A stretch of 64,000 bases of DNA from Paraburkholderia sabiae (lineage in GTDB: Bacteria > Pseudomonadota > Gammaproteobacteria > Burkholderiales > Burkholderiaceae), in the NCBI RefSeq assembly GCF_030412785.1, contig NZ_CP125295.1, positions 930,001 to 994,000 of the forward strand, read 5' to 3'. The translations under genes and the position numbers were made by a program. Below, piece by piece: positions 27,359 through 37,022 of the stretch. Within the stretch, counting starts at the first letter, position 1, and each line of letters opens with the position of its first letter. The notes beneath the pieces are model-generated. The model saw only the letters and a program-made list of their open reading frames with translations. It made no database searches and was not told where the DNA came from.

Positions 27359-27499
27359 ATGAAAATCCTGTTTGCCATGCTCACCGCCGTCGTCCTTTGC
27401 AGCGCGTGCGCGCAGGGCGGGTCGGGATCGTCGTCGGCCGGGTCGGGCAGCATCACGATGTACGGCACGATCGACGAAGGCGTCTCCTTCCACAACTGA
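27359..27499 (+). CDS. Small (46-residue) probable lipoprotein
   Basis: This 46-codon frame begins MKILFAMLTAVVLCSACAQGG and ends with SITMYGTIDEGVSFHN before a TGA. The start looks like a lipoprotein signal with Cys near residue 17 in a Ser-Ala-Cys context, and the Ser/Gly linker is typical. The tail resembles the first beta strand of Burkholderia porins (V-T-L-Y-G-x-x-D-x-G-V). It is either a genuine short lipoprotein or a porin remnant. The frame is too short for most gene finders. Confidence 0.55.
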   Translation: MKILFAMLTAVVLCSACAQGGSGSSSAGSGSITMYGTIDEGVSFHN

Positions 27500-27624
27500 G
27501 ACCCGGGCCGCGAGGCGCAGAAGGCGCGCGTGCACATCTGGCAGGAATTGATGCATCATTGGCCTTTCTGCCAAGGCGATCGATGTGACGATGCCGACAT
27601 CGTCACCCAGCCGCGAGGCCACCG

Positions 27625-28869
27625 ATGCCGTCATCTTCCACCGCCGCTCCCGCCGTCACGGGCCACGCCGATCCGCACGGCCGCCGCGCCGCGCGCGTGC
27701 TGGCCGTTTGTCAGGCGCTCTACACGTCGTCCGTATCGATCGATCTGACGCTTACGGGGCTCGTCGGCTACACGCTCGCCGACGACAAGTCGCTCGCCAC
27801 GCTTCCGTTTTCGCTGATCACCGTCGCCGCCGCGCTGACGACGGTCTTCGCGTCGTTCCTGATGGCGCGCATCGGCCGGCGCGCGGGCTTTCTGCTGGGC
27901 GCGGGCATCGGCGCGGCGGGCGGCGCGATCTCGGTGTATGCGATCTTCCATCACAGTTTCTGGGCGTTTTGCGCGGGCACGGCGACCGTCGGCGTGTTTC
28001 AGGCCTTTGCGCAGTACTACCGGCTCGCCGCCGCCGACGCCGTTCCCGTCGAAGCCAAGAGCCGCGCGATCTCGACGGTGCTCACAGGCGGCGTCGTCGC
28101 GGCCGTGCTCGGGCCCGCGCTCGCCGCGTGGAGCAAGGACTGGCTCGCGCCCATCGCGTTCGCCGGTTCCTATGCGCTCGTGACGGGACTCGGCTTGCTG
28201 TCGATGGCGCTCGTCGCAGGCCTGTATCGCGATGCTGCGCCGCACGTCGACGCCGCCGCGCACCGCGAACCCGCGCGTCCCTGGCGCGCGATCGTTCGCC
28301 AGCCGATTTTCGTCGCGGCTCTGGCTAACAACGCGCTCGGCTACGCGGTGATGATGTTCGTGATGACGGCGACGCCGATTGCCGCCGTCGCGTGCGGACA
28401 CTCGATCGGCGATGGCGCGCAGATCATCCAGTGGCATCTGGTCGGCATGTTCGCGCCGTCGTTTTTCTCGGCGCGCTTGATCGCCCGGTTCGGCGTGCTG
28501 CGCGTGATCGGCGCGGGCATCGTGCTGTCGGCGCTGTGCGGCGTGCTCGCGCTGCGCTCGACCGATCTGCCGCATTTCTACGCGGCGCTCGCGTGCCTCG
28601 GCGTCGGCTGGAACCTGATGTTCGTCGGCGGCACGACGTTGCTTGCACAGTCGTACCGGCCGTCGGAGCGCGCGAAGACCCAGGCGACGAGCGAATTCAC
28701 GACCTTTGCGTTCTCGGCAGTCGGTTCGCTGTGCGCGGGGCAGATGCTCGCGCACTTCGGCTGGGCGGCCATCAACGCGGCGATTTTCCCGTTCCTCGCG
28801 CTGGCTGCGTTTGCGACCTTGGCGTTCGCCTGGTCGCGCAAGCGCATGGCGGCGTCGTCGAGCTTCTGA
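27625..28869 (+). CDS. MFS transporter
   Basis: The 414-residue protein has about 12 hydrophobic segments and the MFS loop 2-3 motif (FLMARIGRRAGFLLG). It starts at MPSSSTAAPAVTGHADPHGRRAARVLAVCQAL. It resembles putative drug or metabolite exporters; substrate cannot be inferred. It lies 34 bases before the AraC-type regulator at 28904 in the same direction, so they may be co-transcribed and the regulator may control it. Confidence 0.85.
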   Translation: MPSSSTAAPAVTGHADPHGRRAARVLAVCQALYTSSVSIDLTLTGLVGYTLADDKSLATLPFSLITVAAALTTVFASFLMARIGRRAGFLLGAGIGAAGGAISVYAIFHHSFWAFCAGTATVGVFQAFAQYYRLAAADAVPVEAKSRAISTVLTGGVVAAVLGPALAAWSKDWLAPIAFAGSYALVTGLGLLSMALVAGLYRDAAPHVDAAAHREPARPWRAIVRQPIFVAALANNALGYAVMMFVMTATPIAAVACGHSIGDGAQIIQWHLVGMFAPSFFSARLIARFGVLRVIGAGIVLSALCGVLALRSTDLPHFYAALACLGVGWNLMFVGGTTLLAQSYRPSERAKTQATSEFTTFAFSAVGSLCAGQMLAHFGWAAINAAIFPFLALAAFATLAFAWSRKRMAASSSF

Positions 28870-28903
28870 ACGCTTTCCGATAACGAACCTGAACAAGAAC
28901 GCG

Positions 28904-29953
28904 ATGAACGACACGCTGGACAACGATCCGCCCGCACCCAAGGTGCGCCATGTGGTGTTCGCCGTCGCGCCAAACCTGGTGCTGCTCGACGCCAGCGGTC
29001 CGCTGGAGGCGTTTCATCGCGCCGAACTGACGGTGCGCGACGCCCGCCGCATTCCCGCGACATCGCGCGAGCCCGTCGCGTACCGCACGACGGTCGCGTC
29101 GATCGACGGCGGCGTGCTCGACACGTTTCCCGGTTTGCCCGTCGTCACGCAACGCCTCGATACGCTCGACGACGAACCCATCGACACGCTGATTGTGCCA
29201 GGCATTCCCGTCGACGATCCGGGCACGTTGCAACCCGCGCTGATCGACTGGATCGCGCGGCGTGCGCCGAACGTGCGGCGCGTCTGCTCGGTGTGTACGG
29301 GCGCGTTCTATCTGGCGGCGGCGGGCGTGCTCGACGGGCGCCGCGCGACCACGCACTGGCGCGACGCCGGACGGCTCGCCGAGCGCTTCCCGCGTGTCCA
29401 CGTCGACGCCGAGCCGATCTTCATCCGCGAGCCGCTTGCAGATGAGCGCTCGATGTGGACCTCGGCGGGCGTGACGGCAGGCATCGATCTCGCGCTCGCG
29501 CTGATTCAGGAAGACTACGGGCATCCCGTCGCGATGCAGGTTGCGCGGCGGCTGGTCGTGTTCGTCAAGCGGCCGGGCGGCCAGTCTCAGTTCAGCGCGG
29601 CGCTCGCGGCGCAGGCGTCGGCGGGCGGCGCGTTCGACGGACTGCACGGCTGGATGGCGTCGAACCTGAACGGCGACCTGTCCGTCGAGCGGCTCGCCGA
29701 AGAGGCGCGCATGAGTCCGCGCAACTTCGCGCGCCGCTATGTCGACGAAGTGGGGCGCACGCCCGCGAAAACCGTGTCGGCGATGCGGCTGGAGGCGGCG
29801 TCGCGGGCGCTGGCCGAGTCGCGCCGTCCGTTGAAGCGGATTGCACTCGATTGCGGCTTCGGCAGCGAGCAGAACTTGCGGCGCGCGTTCATGCGCAGCT
29901 TCGGCGTGCTGCCGCTCGATTACCGCGAGCGTTTTGCGTCAGCGTTGCGCTGA
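28904..29953 (+). CDS. GlxA/FtrA-type AraC transcriptional regulator
   Basis: The 349-residue protein joins a DJ-1/PfpI-type (GATase1-like) domain (about 15-190, with RRVCSVCTGAFYLAAAGVLDGRRATTHW) to a C-terminal AraC helix-turn-helix pair (about 245-340, with LSVERLAEEARMSPRNFARRY). Such proteins often sense nitrogen compounds or cyanide-related ligands; the ligand here is unknown. The ATG at 28904 gives the usual domain start; longer in-frame residues are antisense noise. Confidence 0.88.
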   Translation: MNDTLDNDPPAPKVRHVVFAVAPNLVLLDASGPLEAFHRAELTVRDARRIPATSREPVAYRTTVASIDGGVLDTFPGLPVVTQRLDTLDDEPIDTLIVPGIPVDDPGTLQPALIDWIARRAPNVRRVCSVCTGAFYLAAAGVLDGRRATTHWRDAGRLAERFPRVHVDAEPIFIREPLADERSMWTSAGVTAGIDLALALIQEDYGHPVAMQVARRLVVFVKRPGGQSQFSAALAAQASAGGAFDGLHGWMASNLNGDLSVERLAEEARMSPRNFARRYVDEVGRTPAKTVSAMRLEAASRALAESRRPLKRIALDCGFGSEQNLRRAFMRSFGVLPLDYRERFASALR

Positions 29954-30087
29954 GTCGAACCTTGTTCAACGCATGCTCGCGCCGCGTAACCGCGAGGCGC
30001 GAGCGGGCCAGATACCGCGATAGCACAACGGCCGCCTTATTGCCCTCGTATAATCGGCTCCTTTCGATTTGTTTGACCGGAGTCAAG

Positions 30088-30594
30088 ATGAGCACGCCAA
30101 TCGCCGCGCCGCTGGATCGTTCAGAAACCACGTTCCGCTTTCTCGCCGAGCCGACCTCGGTCAACTTCGGCGGCAAGGTGCACGGCGGCGCGCTGATGAA
30201 ATGGATCGACGAAACCGCGTACGCATGCTCGGCCGTCTGGTCGGGCCGCTACTGCGTGACGGTCAGCGTCGGCAATATCCGTTTCCGCCGGCCGATCCAC
30301 GTCGGCAATCTGGTCGAACTGCGTGCGCGCGTCGTCGCGACGGGGCGCACCAGCATGCATATCCATGTGTCCGTGCACGCGGGCGATCCGAAGGGCGGCG
30401 AACTGCTGCAAACGACGGACTGCCTCGTCGTGATGGTCGCCGTCAACGAGAACGGCAGCCCCGTGCCCGTGCCGTCGTTCGTGCCGCAAACCGACGAGCA
30501 GAAGCGCCTCGCGAACTACGCGATGGACGTGAAGGCCGCGCTCGATGCGATCGTCGACCTGAAACCCGAGGAAGTGGCGCAAGGCAAGGTCTGA
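30088..30594 (+). CDS. Acyl-CoA thioesterase (hotdog fold)
   Basis: The 168-residue protein has a single hotdog domain with the thioesterase signature NFGGKVHGGALMKWIDETAYACSAVWSGR. Such YciA-type enzymes hydrolyse acyl-CoA to free acid and CoA; chain preference is not inferable. A CCGGAG ribosome-binding site precedes the ATG. A TATAAT-like box lies at 30049-30054 without a good -35. The gene is convergent with fumC. Confidence 0.88.
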   Translation: MSTPIAAPLDRSETTFRFLAEPTSVNFGGKVHGGALMKWIDETAYACSAVWSGRYCVTVSVGNIRFRRPIHVGNLVELRARVVATGRTSMHIHVSVHAGDPKGGELLQTTDCLVVMVAVNENGSPVPVPSFVPQTDEQKRLANYAMDVKAALDAIVDLKPEEVAQGKV

Positions 30595-30605
30595 TGCGCT
30601 GGACG

Positions 30606-30640
30606 GATGCTCGCCTTGCGTTCACGGCAAGGCGAGCATC
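30606..30640. terminator. Hairpin between convergent thioesterase and fumC
   Basis: A perfect 13-bp stem (GATGCTCGCCTTG with CAAGGCGAGCATC; 30606-30618 and 30628-30640) lies between the two convergent stops. There is no T-run, so termination on either strand is plausible but not certain. Confidence 0.55.
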
Positions 30641-30670
30641 GTGACTGACTGACGATGGAAGAGAAGGGCG

Positions 30671-32071
30671 TTAGCCTTTGGCGTTGCCGACCATGTCGTG
30701 CGGACGCACCCATTCGTCGAACTGCTGTTCCGTCACATAGCCGAGCGAGAGCGCCGATGCCTTCAGCGTCGTGCCTTCCTTGTGCGCCTTCTTCGCGATC
30801 TTCGCGGCCTTGTCGTAGCCGATGTGCGGATTGAGCGCCGTCACGAGCATCAGCGACTCATTCAACAACTGATCGACGCGCTCCCGGTTCGGCTCGATGC
30901 CGACGGCACAGTTGTCGTTGAAGCTGTGCATGCCGTCGGCGAGCAGGCGCACCGACTGCAACACGTTATGCGCGACCATCGGCCGGAACACGTTCAGCTC
31001 GAAGTTGCCGCTTGCGCCGCCCACGTTCACCGCGACGTCGTTGCCGAATACCTGGCAGCACAGCATCGTCACCGCTTCCGATTGCGTCGGATTCACCTTG
31101 CCCGGCATGATCGAGCTGCCCGGCTCGTTCTCGGGAATCGACAGTTCGCCGAGGCCGCAGCGCGGGCCGCTCGCCAGCCAGCGGATGTCGTTGGCGATCT
31201 TCATCATGCTTGCTGCCAGCGTCTTTAGCGCGCCGTGCGCGAACACCAGCGCGTCGGCGGCGGCCATCACTTCGAACTTGTTCGGCGCCGACACGAAGGG
31301 CAGGCCCGTCAGGCGGCCGATCGCGGCGGCCACGTCGCCGGCGAATTTCGGATGTGCGTTGAGGCCCGTGCCGACCGCCGTGCCGCCTTGCGCGAGTTCG
31401 TACAGATGCGCGAGCGTCGACTCGATGTGCTTCGCGTTCTGGTCGAGTTGCGCGACATAGCCGGAGAATTCCTGGCCGAGCGTGAGCGGCGTCGCGTCCT
31501 GCAAATGCGTGCGGCCGATCTTCACGATATCGGCGAATGCCTTGGCCTTTTTGTCGAGCGTCTCGCGCAGCGTCTTCACGGCGGGCAGCAGATGCTTGAC
31601 GATACCGACGGCCGCCGCGACGTGCATCGCCGTCGGAAACACGTCGTTCGACGATTGGCCGCGGTTCACGTCGTCGTTGGGATGGACGAGGCGCGCTTCG
31701 CCGCGCGCGCCGCCCATCAGTTCGCTCGCGCGGTTCGCGATCACCTCGTTGAGGTTCATGTTGGTCTGCGTGCCGGAACCCGTTTGCCAAACCGCGAGCG
31801 GGAATTCGTCGGGATGCTTGCCTTCGATGATTTCGTCGGCGGCGGCCATGATCGCCTTTGCCTTGGTCGCGTCGAGTACGCCGAGGTTCAGGTTCACTTC
31901 GGCGGCGGCGCGCTTGATGATCGCGAGTGCCGTGATCAGTTCAGGCGACTGCTTTTCCGTCGAAATCTTGAAGTTCTGCAGCGAACGCTGCGTTTGCGCC
32001 CCCCACAATTTCGCGTTCGGCACGGCGATTTCGCCGAACGTATCGCGTTCCATGCGTACATCTTCGGTCAT
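30671..32071 (-). CDS. fumC: Fumarate hydratase class II
   Basis: FumC interconverts fumarate and malate in the TCA cycle without an iron-sulfur cluster. The 466-residue protein has the class II signature [16 protein letters not shown] and the [21 protein letters not shown] segment with the catalytic His region. It starts [15 protein letters not shown]. The gene ends close to the hairpin at 30606-30640. Confidence 0.97.
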   Translation of the reverse strand: MTEDVRMERDTFGEIAVPNAKLWGAQTQRSLQNFKISTEKQSPELITALAIIKRAAAEVNLNLGVLDATKAKAIMAAADEIIEGKHPDEFPLAVWQTGSGTQTNMNLNEVIANRASELMGGARGEARLVHPNDDVNRGQSSNDVFPTAMHVAAAVGIVKHLLPAVKTLRETLDKKAKAFADIVKIGRTHLQDATPLTLGQEFSGYVAQLDQNAKHIESTLAHLYELAQGGTAVGTGLNAHPKFAGDVAAAIGRLTGLPFVSAPNKFEVMAAADALVFAHGALKTLAASMMKIANDIRWLASGPRCGLGELSIPENEPGSSIMPGKVNPTQSEAVTMLCCQVFGNDVAVNVGGASGNFELNVFRPMVAHNVLQSVRLLADGMHSFNDNCAVGIEPNRERVDQLLNESLMLVTALNPHIGYDKAAKIAKKAHKEGTTLKASALSLGYVTEQQFDEWVRPHDMVGNAKG

Positions 32072-32154
32072 GTTCTACTCCGCTTGACTGGGTGATCGGA
32101 AGGCTTCCGGGGAAAGCGGCGCACAGGCCATATGCGTGCGCCACAGGGCTGCCG

Positions 32155-33750
32155 CTATAACTGCTCGTCGACTGGCAGCAACAAGAATAGACCCGTCAGC
32201 GCATTGCGGTAAAAGCCCGCGCCGGGATCGAGGTTGTAGCGACGGATCTGGCCGTTTTCCTCGTCGGTCCAGACCAGCTTCGATTGCGGCGTCGCCGAGT
32301 TGCGCAGCGCGGCGAGTTCGTCCGGCGTCGCGAGCGTAACGCGGTAGCTCATGGCGGGCGCCGTCGCCTGATCGAAGAGTTTCGCGACCTGCTCCGCGAG
32401 CGGCGGGCTGTGGATCACGAGGGCGAGTTCCGTGTTCAGATGCGCGGAGCGCGGATCGAGATTCATCGAGCCGATCACGAGCGTCTGACGGTCGATCACA
32501 TACGTTTTCGCATGCAGGCTCGCTTTGGAGCGCGAACCGAACAGACCCGCCGTCGGTGGCTCGCTGCCTTGCGTCGGCTTGAACTCGTACAACTGCACGC
32601 CGCGTTCCAGCAGCGGCACGCGATACGGGCTGTAACCCGCCTGCACGGCGACGGCGTCCGTCGCGGCGAGCGAATTGGTCAGCACCTTGACGGTCACGCC
32701 GCGCTTGACCAGTGTGCCGAGCGCATCGACGCCCGCCTGGTGCGGCACGAAATACGGCGACGTGATGAGAAATTCGCGCTGTGCGTCGTGCATCAGTTCG
32801 ATGAGCCGCTGCATCGGCGGGCTTTTGTACTGATCGGCGGGCAGCTTCATTTTCTCGGGCGAATCGACCTTGAACTCGGCGGGCGCCCAGACCAGCTGCA
32901 GTTCGTGTTTCGCGATCTGCGCGGCAAGCGGCGTCGCGTTCAGCGGCTTCGCGTTGTACGGCTCGGCGTTCTTGCGCCAGTGCGCGCGCAACTCGTCGCG
33001 CATTTCGTCGAGATCGTGCGGATCGAACTTCTGTTTGTTCAGCGCGCGCAGCGGATACGCGTTGCTGTCGTTCCAGTACGCGTCGAAGCTCGCGGAGATG
33101 TCGGCCGTGATCGGGCCGGCCGCGAGCACGTCGATATCGCGGAACTGCAGCGTCGGGCTCGCGCTGAAGTATTCGTCGCCGAGATTGCGGCCGCCGACGA
33201 TCGCGAGCTGGTTGTCGGCGATCATCGCCTTGTTGTGCATGCGCCGCGTGAAGGCGCCGACTTGCGTGAAGAAATTGCGGCTGCGCTGATAGAAGCTCGT
33301 CGACGCGCTGCCGAACGGGTTGAACACGCGGATCTCGATCTTGTCGTGCGAGTTGAGCGCGGCCATCACGCGATCGATGTCCTTGAAGTTCAGGTCGTCG
33401 ACCAGCATGCGCACGCGCACGCCGTGATCCGCTGCGTAGAGCGCGGCGGCGAGCAGCAGCTTGCCCGTCGTGTCTTCTTCGGCGATGTAGTACTGCATGT
33501 CGAGCGTCCTGGTCGCCGAGCGTGCGAGCGCGATGCGCATCTGCAACGCCTCGGTGCCGTCAGCCAGCACGCGAAAACCGGACTGGCCCGGATGCGCCTG
33601 CTCGGGTGGCGCGAGGGCGGCGGCGAGGGGCGTGGCATCGGTGGCGGGCAGTGCGTGCGTGACGGGGCGATCGAACGCGGTGGCGGGCGGGCGCGTCGCG
33701 CAGGCCGCCAGCAGAAGCGCCGACATGAAGAGCGTGAAAGCGCGTGTCAT
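32155..33750 (-). CDS. Phospholipase D-like lipoprotein (cardiolipin synthase-related)
   Basis: The 531-residue protein has a lipoprotein signal (MTRAFTLFMSALLLAAC) and two HKD motifs: RMHNKAMIADNQLAIVGGRN and SLHAKTYVIDRQTLVIGSMN, the latter with the invariant downstream Glu/Asn pattern. The two-domain PLD layout fits ClsC-type enzymes or periplasmic phospholipases. An alternative start 10 codons earlier (33780) has a better ribosome-binding site but a longer n-region. Lipid anchoring would place it on the periplasmic side. Confidence 0.85.
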   Translation of the reverse strand: MTRAFTLFMSALLLAACATRPPATAFDRPVTHALPATDATPLAAALAPPEQAHPGQSGFRVLADGTEALQMRIALARSATRTLDMQYYIAEEDTTGKLLLAAALYAADHGVRVRMLVDDLNFKDIDRVMAALNSHDKIEIRVFNPFGSASTSFYQRSRNFFTQVGAFTRRMHNKAMIADNQLAIVGGRNLGDEYFSASPTLQFRDIDVLAAGPITADISASFDAYWNDSNAYPLRALNKQKFDPHDLDEMRDELRAHWRKNAEPYNAKPLNATPLAAQIAKHELQLVWAPAEFKVDSPEKMKLPADQYKSPPMQRLIELMHDAQREFLITSPYFVPHQAGVDALGTLVKRGVTVKVLTNSLAATDAVAVQAGYSPYRVPLLERGVQLYEFKPTQGSEPPTAGLFGSRSKASLHAKTYVIDRQTLVIGSMNLDPRSAHLNTELALVIHSPPLAEQVAKLFDQATAPAMSYRVTLATPDELAALRNSATPQSKLVWTDEENGQIRRYNLDPGAGFYRNALTGLFLLLPVDEQL

Positions 33751-34023
33751 GCACGCCCCACGTGTGATGCGTATGAACATTGGGCCTCGCTCGATCTGCG
33801 GGATTCGCGCGATGCGGTGCTGCGTTGTTCCCTGCGTCGTTGTATTCGAAACGGCAATGCGGCGGTGTCGTTCGTGTGATGAGCCGACACGCGTGACGGA
33901 TGTTCGTCGTGCTGCCACCCGTCGATCGACCGGGGTCATTCTACGGGCAAACGCAAAAGCGGGTCGGATAGCCGTACTGCGTCTTACGCAATACGCATGC
34001 CTGTGATGAGAGGAGGGAGTGAA

Positions 34024-34053
34024 GCGCCGCGCGTCATCTGGAACGCGCGGCGC
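34024..34053. terminator. Strong GC hairpin downstream of the BASS gene
   Basis: A perfect 11-bp stem (GCGCCGCGCGT with ACGCGCGGCGC) with an 8-base loop lies 40 bases beyond the stop of the BASS transporter. No T-run follows on the minus strand. The surrounding 33781-34094 gap holds no gene. Confidence 0.45.
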
Positions 34054-34094
34054 GGGAAGCGGGTGGTGCTTCGGAAGGATTAGCGGGTTTGGCG

Positions 34095-35054
34095 TCAGAC
34101 GCGTTCGCGGGCAAGCGCATCGGCTTCCTGCTGCGCCGTCGAGCCCTTTGCCGGGCGGCCGGCCCAGTGGCCTGCCAGCATCGAACCGGACAGGTTGTGC
34201 CACACCGAGAACAGCGCGCCGGGCAGCGCGGCGATCGGCGTGAAATAGAGCTTGCCGAGCGTCGCGGCGAGGCCGGAGTTCTGCATGCCGACTTCGATCG
34301 CGAGCGTGCGGCAAACGGCTTCGTCGAAGCCGAGCAGACGACCGCCCCAATAGCCGCCGAGCAGGCCGATGCCGTTGTGCAGCACCACGCCCAGCGCGAC
34401 CACGAGGCCCACCGACGCGATGCTCTTCTGCGTGCCGCCGACGACGGCCGCGATGATCAGCAGGATCGACACCATCGAAACCAGCGGCAACACGGGCTCG
34501 ATCTTGCGCACGAGCTTGCCGAAGAGATGATTGACGACGAGGCCGACGATGATCGGCAGCGCGACGATCTGCAGGATGCTCATCAGCATGCCGTGGACGT
34601 CGACGGCGATCGACGCGTCCACGTACAGGCGCGTGAGCAGCGGCGTGGCGAACACGCCGACGAGCGTCGACAGCGCGCTGATCGTGACGGACAGCGCGAC
34701 GTCGCCGCGCGCCAGATAGATCATCACGTTCGACGCCGTACCGCTCGCGACGCTACCGACCAGCACCATGCCCGCCGTCAGATCGGGCGGCATGTGGAGC
34801 GCTTTGGCGATGACCCAGGCGGCGAGCGGCATCACGAGGTAATGCAGCACGATGCCCGCGACGACGGGCGCGGGGCGCGTGAAGACGCGGCGGAAGTCGT
34901 CGATGGAGAGCGTGACACCCATCGACAGCATGATGATCGTGAGCAGCGTCGTGACGTGGGGGGCGATGCCCGTGACGGACGACGGCGAAAAGTAGGCGGC
35001 CAGCGAGGCCAGTACGGCCCACAGCGGGAAGAGACGGGTGATGCGGGGGAGCAT
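34095..35054 (-). CDS. Bile acid:sodium symporter family (BASS) transporter
   Basis: The 319-residue protein has about nine hydrophobic helices and BASS motifs ([16 protein letters not shown] and [29 protein letters not shown]). Bacterial members include the pantothenate transporter PanS; substrate here is unknown. It ends just before a GC hairpin. About 115 bases of sequence separate its start from the edge of palindromic copy 2. Confidence 0.88.
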   Translation of the reverse strand: MLPRITRLFPLWAVLASLAAYFSPSSVTGIAPHVTTLLTIIMLSMGVTLSIDDFRRVFTRPAPVVAGIVLHYLVMPLAAWVIAKALHMPPDLTAGMVLVGSVASGTASNVMIYLARGDVALSVTISALSTLVGVFATPLLTRLYVDASIAVDVHGMLMSILQIVALPIIVGLVVNHLFGKLVRKIEPVLPLVSMVSILLIIAAVVGGTQKSIASVGLVVALGVVLHNGIGLLGGYWGGRLLGFDEAVCRTLAIEVGMQNSGLAATLGKLYFTPIAALPGALFSVWHNLSGSMLAGHWAGRPAKGSTAQQEADALARERV

Positions 35055-35654
35055 GAAGGGCGATCCTCTGGTGGTTTTTGTTTGTTTTCGCGACGCGGTT
35101 GATGTTTTTATACGGCTGGGTTGCCGCTGAGAACCTCGGATTTTACCTGCCGATTGGAAGCAGGCTTATGGTTTGGTTTTTTTGTTTTTTTCTTCGCTGG
35201 CATCCGCGGTTTCGTATCTGTACTTCTTGCGTTGCCCCTGTGCGGGGCGGCAGTTACTTTCTTTGCCGCGGCAAAGAAAGTAACCAAAGAAAGCCGCTTT
35301 TGAACCTCCGGTGCCCGCCAGATTCGCGCTCCGGCACACGTTCCTTGAGCTGGCGCGCAGTGACGCGAACACTCCGTAGAACACCCGCAGTCAGGTGCGC
35401 ACAGCGTGAAAGATGACATCCACCTGGGGCACATTCGGTCGGTTTGATTTTTGTGCGTTTGCCATCGGTCTGATTGCGGCGGTATGTGCTCCAGACTGTG
35501 TGCGGGCTTTTCGCGCCGTGCGCGTTTACTGCGGGCTTTCTACAGAGTGTTGGCGTCGCTGCGCGATAGCTCAACTGCGGCACGCCGCAGCGCCATCCTG
35601 GCTGGCACCGGAGGTGTGAAGCGGCTTTCTTTTGCCTACTTTTCTTTGCCGCTG

Positions 35655-36931
35655 TGTACAGACTGGAGACATGGTTGACACCTGTACGGGGACATCGTTG
35701 ACACCTGATGGTCAGGGTTTGGGAGTCTTCAGGTCAAGTTTTGCGACCCGCTGATGGGCGAACCAGATCTCGATCACCCCGTCTTCCTTCTCGCTCATGC
35801 GGGCGGCTACCTGCAGCCCCTTGAGCGCGATCGACAGCTTCAGTTTCTGGCCGCGCAGGCGCACCACGCCGCTGGCATTGACCCGCAACACTTCATCGCC
35901 GGGGCCGTATTCGGGCTCGGGCACCCGCTCGGGCATCGCGCGCAGGCTACACGCGTAGCGCGTGATGGGCGTGGCCATCCCGAGTGCCTCGTGCGGACGT
36001 TCGACGTTGTACACGTGCCGCCAGCGATCCAGTGCCTGCTGCATGTGCGCATGTGTGCTGAAGGCCTGCCGGTCCAGCACTTCGGCCTTCAGCGTGCGGT
36101 GAAACCGTTCGTCCTTACCATTGGTCTGCGGGTGATACGGCCGGCTGTAGCTCACCAGGATGCCCAGCCGGATCAGCCAGACCGCGAGTTCGGTGAGCTG
36201 CCCCGGCGCGCTGGGCGAGCCCCACGGCGCGCCGTTGTCGGTGTTGATGCGCGCGGGCAGCCCGTAGCAGCGGAACGCGCGCTCAAGCTCGGCCTGCACG
36301 ACCTGTGTGGTCGTACGCGAGCAGGCGCTCAGCACGAGGTTGTAGCGCGAGTGATCGTCGATGACCGTCAGCGGCATGCAGCGCCCATCCTTCAGCGTCT
36401 GGACGTCGCCCTTGAAGTCCATCTGCCACAGCAGGTTCGGATGCGCGTGCTCGAAGCGCTGCCAGTGCTGGCGCTGCTGCGACGCCTGTTCATCGATGAG
36501 CCCATGGCGGCGCAGGATTTCGGTGATCGTGGCGGGCGCGGGCACCTCTGTCTCGCCCAGATCCTTCAGGCGCCGTTCGATCTTGCGTCCGCCCCAGCCA
36601 TGTTCGCGACGCAGTTCCAGCACCCGCGCTTCGATGTGTTCAGGTGAGCGCAGGGGGCTGTGGTGCGGGCGTCGGGAGCGGTCGGCCAGCCCGCCGGGGC
36701 CTTCGGCCTTGTGACGGTCCAGCCACTTGTAGCCGGTCTGGCGGCTGATCCGGTAGCGCCGGCATAGCTCGCTGAATGACAGGGCCTGTGTGGCGGCCAG
36801 GCTGACGAATTCTTCGCGGAGATTCATGGTGTTTTTTGCTTCCCAGGGCATGGTTGAATCCGGGCGTTTGATTACCCGAAAGTGTCAACCATGTCCCTGT
36901 ACACCTGTCAGCTATGTCTCCAGTCTGTACA
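35655..36931 (-). mobile_element. Complete IS481-family insertion sequence
   Basis: The IS is 1277 bp. Its ends share an identical terminal inverted repeat beginning TGTACAGACTGGAGACAT (18 bp perfect, then imperfect). A 6-bp target duplication CCGCTG flanks it (35649-35654 and 36932-36937). It carries one transposase gene on the minus strand. It looks intact and fairly recent. It lies inside the right arm of palindromic copy 2. Confidence 0.92.
35712..36827 (-). CDS. IS481-family transposase
   Basis: The protein (371 residues from the ATG at 36827) has an N-terminal helix-turn-helix (RRYRISRQTGYKWLDRH) and an rve integrase core with DDE residues: Asp in DFKGD, Asp in NTDNGAPWG, and Glu in GKDERFHRTLKAE. 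It lacks frameshifts. An in-frame ATG 8 codons earlier is possible. It lies between the inverted repeats of the IS. Confidence 0.93.
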   Translation of the reverse strand: MNLREEFVSLAATQALSFSELCRRYRISRQTGYKWLDRHKAEGPGGLADRSRRPHHSPLRSPEHIEARVLELRREHGWGGRKIERRLKDLGETEVPAPATITEILRRHGLIDEQASQQRQHWQRFEHAHPNLLWQMDFKGDVQTLKDGRCMPLTVIDDHSRYNLVLSACSRTTTQVVQAELERAFRCYGLPARINTDNGAPWGSPSAPGQLTELAVWLIRLGILVSYSRPYHPQTNGKDERFHRTLKAEVLDRQAFSTHAHMQQALDRWRHVYNVERPHEALGMATPITRYACSLRAMPERVPEPEYGPGDEVLRVNASGVVRLRGQKLKLSIALKGLQVAARMSEKEDGVIEIWFAHQRVAKLDLKTPKP

Positions 36932-37022
36932 CCGCTGCAAAGAAAAGTAGGTGCCGCCCCGCACAGGGGCAACGCCTGAAGCACCGATACGAAACCGCGG
37001 ATGCCAGCGCAGAAAACCCGCG

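Larger units (their letters stand above)
35170..37020. repeat. Large palindromic element, copy 2 (split by an insertion sequence)
   Basis: This is the second copy of the element at 11374-11939. Without the inserted IS and one copy of the target repeat it would be about 568 bp, versus 566 for copy 1. The outer arms match copy 1, and the core is the reverse complement of copy 1's core. A perfect 32-bp palindrome (35253-35284) parallels the 34-bp one in copy 1, but its flanking bases differ on both sides in a compensated way. The IS481 insertion (35655-36931) splits the right arm. Confidence 0.82.
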
